Origin: JBBQZO01 sp038207625
GTDB lineage: Bacteria > Pseudomonadota > Gammaproteobacteria > Burkholderiales > Burkholderiaceae_D
Direction: 5' to 3'
DNA: 64,000 nt
Assembly: GCA_038207625.1 (NCBI GenBank)
Contig: JBBQZO010000034.1
Location: 1-64,000, forward strand
Positions 60,368 through 64,000 of the stretch are shown here, in pieces. The position numbers were made by a program, and so were the translations under genes. Every line of letters begins with the position of its first letter. Position 1 is the stretch's first letter. Under the pieces are notes generated by a model. The model ran no database searches, had not been told where the DNA came from, and saw only the letters and a program-made list of their open reading frames with translations.

Positions 60368-61732
60368 ATGCATATTCATATACTCGGTATTTGCGGCACC
60401 TTCATGGGCGGCCTGGCCGTGCTGGCCAAACAGGCTGGTCACCGCGTGACCGGCTGCGACGCCGACGTCTATCCGCCGATGAGCACGCAGCTCGAAGCGC
60501 AAGGCATCGAATTGATCACCGGCTACGGGCCGGAGCAGACCAAGCTCAATCCCGATTTGTATGTGATCGGCAATGTGGTGTCGCGCGGCAATCCGCTGAT
60601 CGAGGAGATCCTTAACCGCAGTCTGCCTTACGTTTCCGGGCCGCAGTGGATCGGTGAACATATATTAAGTAGAAAGTGGGTGCTTGCTGTCGCCGGAACC
60701 CACGGCAAGACGACCACGGCGGCCATGCTGGCCTGGATTTTGGAGGACGCCGGCTATTCTCCCGGCTTCCTGATCGGCGGCGTGCCGATGAACTTCGGTA
60801 TTTCGGCGCGCCTGTCGGGCAGCACCGAGTCGGATTTCTTCGTCATCGAGGCCGACGAGTACGACACGGCCTTCTTCGACAAACGCAGCAAGTTCGTCCA
60901 TTACCACGCCAAGACGGCGGTGCTCAACAACCTCGAATTCGACCATGCGGACATCTTTCCCGACATCGGCGCGATCGAAACCCAGTTCCACCACCTGGTG
61001 CGCACCGTGCCCGGCGTGGGGCGCTTGATCGTCAACGGCGACGAGGCGTCGCTGGCGCGCGTGTTAAAGCGCGGCTGCTGGAGCGAAGTCGACGCGTTTG
61101 GCGCCGGCGAAGGCTGCCATTGGACGCTGCAGGAGCACGGCGACGGCAATTTCGATGTGCTGTTTAACGGCGCGCCGGTGGGCGCCGTGCATTGGCAGCT
61201 GACGGGCCAGCACAATCGCATGAATGCGCTGGCCGCGATCGCGGCGGCGCGCCACGTCGGCGTGCCGGCGGGACAGGCGTGCGCGGCGCTGGCTACGTTT
61301 GACAGCGTCAAACGGCGCATGGAAGTGCGCGGCATCGTCAACGACATCACCGTGTATGACGATTTCGCCCACCACCCGACGGCCATTGCCACCACCGTCG
61401 GCGGGCTGCGCCAGAAGGTCAAGCATGCGCGCATCCTCGCCGTGCTCGAGCCGCGTTCGAACACGATGAAGCTGGGCGCGATGAAGGACGCCTTGCCGGG
61501 CAGTCTGAAAGACGCCGATCTGGTGTTTGGCTACGGCAGCGAGCAGGTGCTGGGCTGGAGCCTGGCCGACGCGCTGCAGCCGCTGGGCGAGGTCGCGCAC
61601 AGCTACGCGCAGATCGATGCGCTGGTGCAGGCAATCGTCGCGCAGGCGCGCCCGGGCGACCAGATCCTGGTGATGAGCAATGGCGGTTTTGGCGGCATCC
61701 ACCAGAAACTGTTGGCGGCGCTGGCCCAATGA
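60368..61732 (+). CDS. mpl: UDP-N-acetylmuramate:tripeptide ligase Mpl
   Basis: Wall-recycling Mur ligase that joins the released L-Ala-gamma-D-Glu-meso-DAP tripeptide to UDP-MurNAc. The 454-residue protein begins MHIHILGICGTFMGGLA and shows the P-loop AGTHGKTTTAAML (about residues 109-121), HNRMNALAAIAAARHVG, and YDDFAHHPTAIATTV, all characteristic of Mpl. The ATG at 60368 was preferred over an in-frame TTG/ATG at 60332. AmpD, encoded 15 kb upstream, supplies the tripeptide step before it. Coupled to the YqiA gene. Confidence 0.95.
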   Translation: MHIHILGICGTFMGGLAVLAKQAGHRVTGCDADVYPPMSTQLEAQGIELITGYGPEQTKLNPDLYVIGNVVSRGNPLIEEILNRSLPYVSGPQWIGEHILSRKWVLAVAGTHGKTTTAAMLAWILEDAGYSPGFLIGGVPMNFGISARLSGSTESDFFVIEADEYDTAFFDKRSKFVHYHAKTAVLNNLEFDHADIFPDIGAIETQFHHLVRTVPGVGRLIVNGDEASLARVLKRGCWSEVDAFGAGEGCHWTLQEHGDGNFDVLFNGAPVGAVHWQLTGQHNRMNALAAIAAARHVGVPAGQACAALATFDSVKRRMEVRGIVNDITVYDDFAHHPTAIATTVGGLRQKVKHARILAVLEPRSNTMKLGAMKDALPGSLKDADLVFGYGSEQVLGWSLADALQPLGEVAHSYAQIDALVQAIVAQARPGDQILVMSNGGFGGIHQKLLAALAQ

Positions 61733-62319
61733 TCCTGTATTTGCATGGTTTTCGTTCGTCGCCGCTGTCGTTCAAGGCGCGCGTGGTGGGTGCGCGCATG
61801 GCCGAGCTGGGTCTGGGCGCGCAGCTGATCTGCCCGCAACTGCCGGCCTCACCGACGGAGGCGATGGCGCTGGCGTTGCGGCTGGTCGATGGCTGCGAGC
61901 CCGATCAGCTTTGCGTGGTCGGTTCCTCGCTGGGCGGCTTTTACGCCACCGCGCTGGCCGAACAACTTGGTTGCCGCGCGGTACTGCTCAATCCCGCCAC
62001 CAATCCTCTGAAGGATCTGGAAAAACACGTCGGCGTGACGACCGCCTACCATTCCGACGCGCCGTTTGAATTCAAGCGCTCCTACATAGCCGAACTGGCC
62101 GCGCTGATGGTGCCGGCCATCACCCGCCCCGAGCGCTACCTGCTGATCGCGGCCACCGGCGACGAGGTGCTCGACTACCGCGACATGCTGGCGCACTACG
62201 CCGGCGCGCGCCAGCACGTGATCGACGGCAGCGACCATGCGATCGCCGAGTTTGCCGATTACGTCGACGAGGTGCTGGCGTTTTGCGGCGTGATTGACAA
62301 GCAGGACGCGTCCCGGTGA
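61729..62319 (+). CDS. YqiA/YcfP-type alpha/beta hydrolase
   Basis: The 196-residue small esterase has the nucleophile in VGSSLGGFYATALAEQ, the start MILYLHGFRSSPLSFKA and a catalytic His in GSDHAIAEF. Homologues are acyl-CoA or short-chain esterases. Overlaps both neighbours by four bases (ATGA). Confidence 0.9.
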   Translation: MILYLHGFRSSPLSFKARVVGARMAELGLGAQLICPQLPASPTEAMALALRLVDGCEPDQLCVVGSSLGGFYATALAEQLGCRAVLLNPATNPLKDLEKHVGVTTAYHSDAPFEFKRSYIAELAALMVPAITRPERYLLIAATGDEVLDYRDMLAHYAGARQHVIDGSDHAIAEFADYVDEVLAFCGVIDKQDASR

Positions 62320-62903
62320 GAATCGCGTCCCTGCGCCAGGCCTTGTGGCACCGGCACGTCAACGCCGTCAACGCGCCGACCGGCATGCGCCACTGGCTCA
62401 CCGGCGGCGGCTCGCTGACGGCCAAGCTGATGGCGCATAGCCGCGCGTTCCGGGTCCAGCGCCTGCATCAGCGCACCGCGCTGTGCCTGTCCGACGAGGC
62501 GCTGGCGATCGGCATGCGCCGCCCGGGCCGGGTGTGGGAGCGCGAGGTTTTGCTGCGTTGCGACGGCGCGCCGGTGGTTTTCGCGCATACTGTCGTGCCG
62601 ATGTCGGCCAACGCCTCCGACTGGCCGCTGTTTAACGCGCTGGGCGAGCGCTCGCTGGGCAGCACGCTGTTTGGCGACCCGCAGGTGCGGCGCGCCGAAC
62701 TGGAGTACGCGCGCATCCGGGGCGGCCACCCGTTGATGCAGCGCGCCCGCGTCGCGCTCGGCGTGGCGCACGACGATGAAACGATTTTTTATGCGCGCCG
62801 CTGCTTGTACCGGCGCCATCAGGGGTCCTTGCTGGTGACCGAGGTGTTTCTGCCGACGGTCCATGAGCTGGCACGGATCAACCCAACAACGAACACGAAA
62901 TAA
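62316..62903 (+). CDS. ubiC: Chorismate lyase (pyruvate-lyase)
   Basis: Turns chorismate into 4-hydroxybenzoate, the start of ubiquinone synthesis. The 195-residue protein shows LTGGGSLTAKLMAHS, the mid REVLLRC and the product-site Glu in VTEVFLP. The start overlaps the hydrolase stop. ubiA is not in the window. Confidence 0.88.
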   Translation: MRIASLRQALWHRHVNAVNAPTGMRHWLTGGGSLTAKLMAHSRAFRVQRLHQRTALCLSDEALAIGMRRPGRVWEREVLLRCDGAPVVFAHTVVPMSANASDWPLFNALGERSLGSTLFGDPQVRRAELEYARIRGGHPLMQRARVALGVAHDDETIFYARRCLYRRHQGSLLVTEVFLPTVHELARINPTTNTK

Positions 62904-62911
62904 ACTGTGCA

Positions 62912-64000
62912 ATGAATCTATTTTTCGAAGAATCGGGCGACTTCAAGGTCGGCAGCGTGCTGTCCCAGGCGGGCGAGGCGTATCAGGTTGAAATGCCCAG
63001 CGGCAAACGCACCAAGGTCAAGGTCAAGGACGTGCTGCTGCAATACGCCAGTCCGGAACCGGCCGAACTGCTGGCCGCTGCCCGCGACATCGCCGGCGCC
63101 ATCGACCTGGACTTCCTGTGGGAAGTGGCGGGGCAGGAGGAATTCGGTTTTCCCGAGCTGGGCGCCGAATACTTCGGCCACGCGGCGCTGCCGTTTGAAG
63201 CGGCCGGGCTGATCCTGGCGCTGCACGGCGCGCCGATCTTTTTCTACAAGAAGGGGCGCGGGCGCTACAAGGCGGCGCCCGAGGCGGCGCTGCGCGCGGC
63301 CCAGGCCGGCATCGAGAAGAAAAAACAGCAGGCGCTGATCCAGGCCGGCTATGTCGAGGAACTCAAGGCCAACCGCCTGCCGCCTAGCATCAAGGCCAGC
63401 GCGCTGGCGCTGCTGTTCAAACCCGACAAAAACACCATCGAATACAAGGCGTTAGAGGCGGCCTGCAACGAGCTGCACACGACGGCGCCGCGCCTGATGC
63501 TGGCCACGGGCGCGATCGCCACGCCCAAGGACTTGCACCTGTCGAAATTTCTGTTCGAGAATTTCCCGCGCGGCGCCGGTTTCCCGGCCGACCTGCCGGT
63601 ACCTGGCGTGCCGGGCAAGCTGCCGTTAGCCGCCGTGGCCGCGTTCTCGATCGACGATGTGACCACCACCGAGATCGACGACGCGTTCTCGGTCGTCACG
63701 CAGGCGGACGGCATGCTGCGGGTCGGCATCCACATCGCCGCGCCGGGCCTGGGCATCCGCCCGGACGACGCGATCGACAAGATGGCGCGCGCGCGCATGT
63801 CCACCGTCTACATGCCGGGCGACAAAATCACCATGCTGCCCGACGAGATTGTGCAGGCGTTCACGCTGGCCGAGGGTAAGACCTGCCCGGCGCTGTCCCT
63901 GTACGCCACGCTGAACCCGGCCGACTGGAGCGTGATCTCGACCGAGACGCGCGCCGAGCTGGTGCCGATCGAAAGTAATCTGCGCCACAACGACCTCGAC
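62912..64000 (+). CDS. RNB-domain exoribonuclease (RNase II/R family), 3' end missing
   Basis: A 363-codon open frame starts with MNLFFEESGDFKVGSVL and runs past the window end. An N-terminal part unlike standard RNase R (about 230 residues) is followed by the RNB domain start, with AAVAAFSIDDVTTTEIDDAFSVV and the catalytic Asp cluster and RVGIHIAAPG. It is a 3'-5' RNA exonuclease of the RNase II superfamily. It follows ubiC by eight bases. Confidence 0.92.
   Translation, partial: MNLFFEESGDFKVGSVLSQAGEAYQVEMPSGKRTKVKVKDVLLQYASPEPAELLAAARDIAGAIDLDFLWEVAGQEEFGFPELGAEYFGHAALPFEAAGLILALHGAPIFFYKKGRGRYKAAPEAALRAAQAGIEKKKQQALIQAGYVEELKANRLPPSIKASALALLFKPDKNTIEYKALEAACNELHTTAPRLMLATGAIATPKDLHLSKFLFENFPRGAGFPADLPVPGVPGKLPLAAVAAFSIDDVTTTEIDDAFSVVTQADGMLRVGIHIAAPGLGIRPDDAIDKMARARMSTVYMPGDKITMLPDEIVQAFTLAEGKTCPALSLYATLNPADWSVISTETRAELVPIESNLRHNDLD

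Overview
The window reads as a GC-rich betaproteobacterial chromosome, most likely an Oxalobacteraceae member close to Massilia, Duganella or Janthinobacterium. That placement is an inference from gene content and order: accB-accC-prmA with a DUF3426 zinc-ribbon gene, ffh next to a ccsA-like gene and pilS-pilR-ampD, and mpl-yqiA-ubiC. No rRNA, tRNA, CRISPR array, transposase or integrase was seen.

Layout. 1-2.5 kb holds the 3' part of kdpD and kdpE. 2.7-7.3 kb holds a degenerate tandem-receiver protein, a class I glutamine amidotransferase-like hydrolase, a YbdK-type carboxylate-amine ligase and a CPA2 antiporter. 7.9-9.75 kb is an accessory patch of three small single-gene units, each followed by a site resembling an integron attC site and preceded by a promoter-bearing leader. 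9.9-12.0 kb is an OmpR-type two-component system. 12.2-15.2 kb holds secreted proteins, including a cysteine-rich mosaic protein. 15.5-18.1 kb is a moxR-GNAT-VWA operon. 18.3-19.0 kb holds two monohaem cytochromes c. 19.1-21.8 kb, on the minus strand, is a second set of cassette-type small genes (YjbR, SRPBCC, VOC and two unknowns); it starts with a second, about 85% identical copy of the same leader.

22-29 kb holds folE2 and a redox group: cytochrome c, Tat-exported ferritin-like protein, rubredoxin and rubredoxin reductase. It also holds a Stealth-type sugar-phosphate transferase, an unknown protein and a helix-turn-helix regulator with a C-terminal cysteine cluster. A 23-bp sequence is exactly repeated in the two divergent promoter regions of this group, so the regulator probably controls both.

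29-38 kb holds a MASE3-PAS-GGDEF-EAL protein, a DUF1841 gene, rppH, proS, a lytic transglycosylase, a SWIB protein and ffh. 38-41 kb is an SsuABC-like ABC transporter operon lying between ffh and the ccsA-like gene. 41-45.6 kb is a tightly overlapped ccsA-PP0621-pilS-pilR-ampD run. 45.6-50.2 kb is nrdAB behind a promoter with two NrdR-box palindromes. 50.2-51.9 kb holds strong hairpins and a histone H1-like KPAAKA repeat protein. 52-53 kb holds yggT and a DUF167 gene. 52.8-60.3 kb is a long minus-strand run (PfkB kinase, DUF3426, prmA, accC, accB, aroQ, TlpA, unknown). 60.4-64 kb is the plus-strand run mpl-yqiA-ubiC-RNB exonuclease, which runs off the end.

Most interesting: (i) the duplicated promoter leader ending in an integron-type core GTTGGAC, in front of two unrelated cassette-like arrays with no integrase nearby; (ii) the exact 23-bp repeat tying a putative Fe-S-sensing regulator to a rubredoxin/ferritin/cytochrome group.
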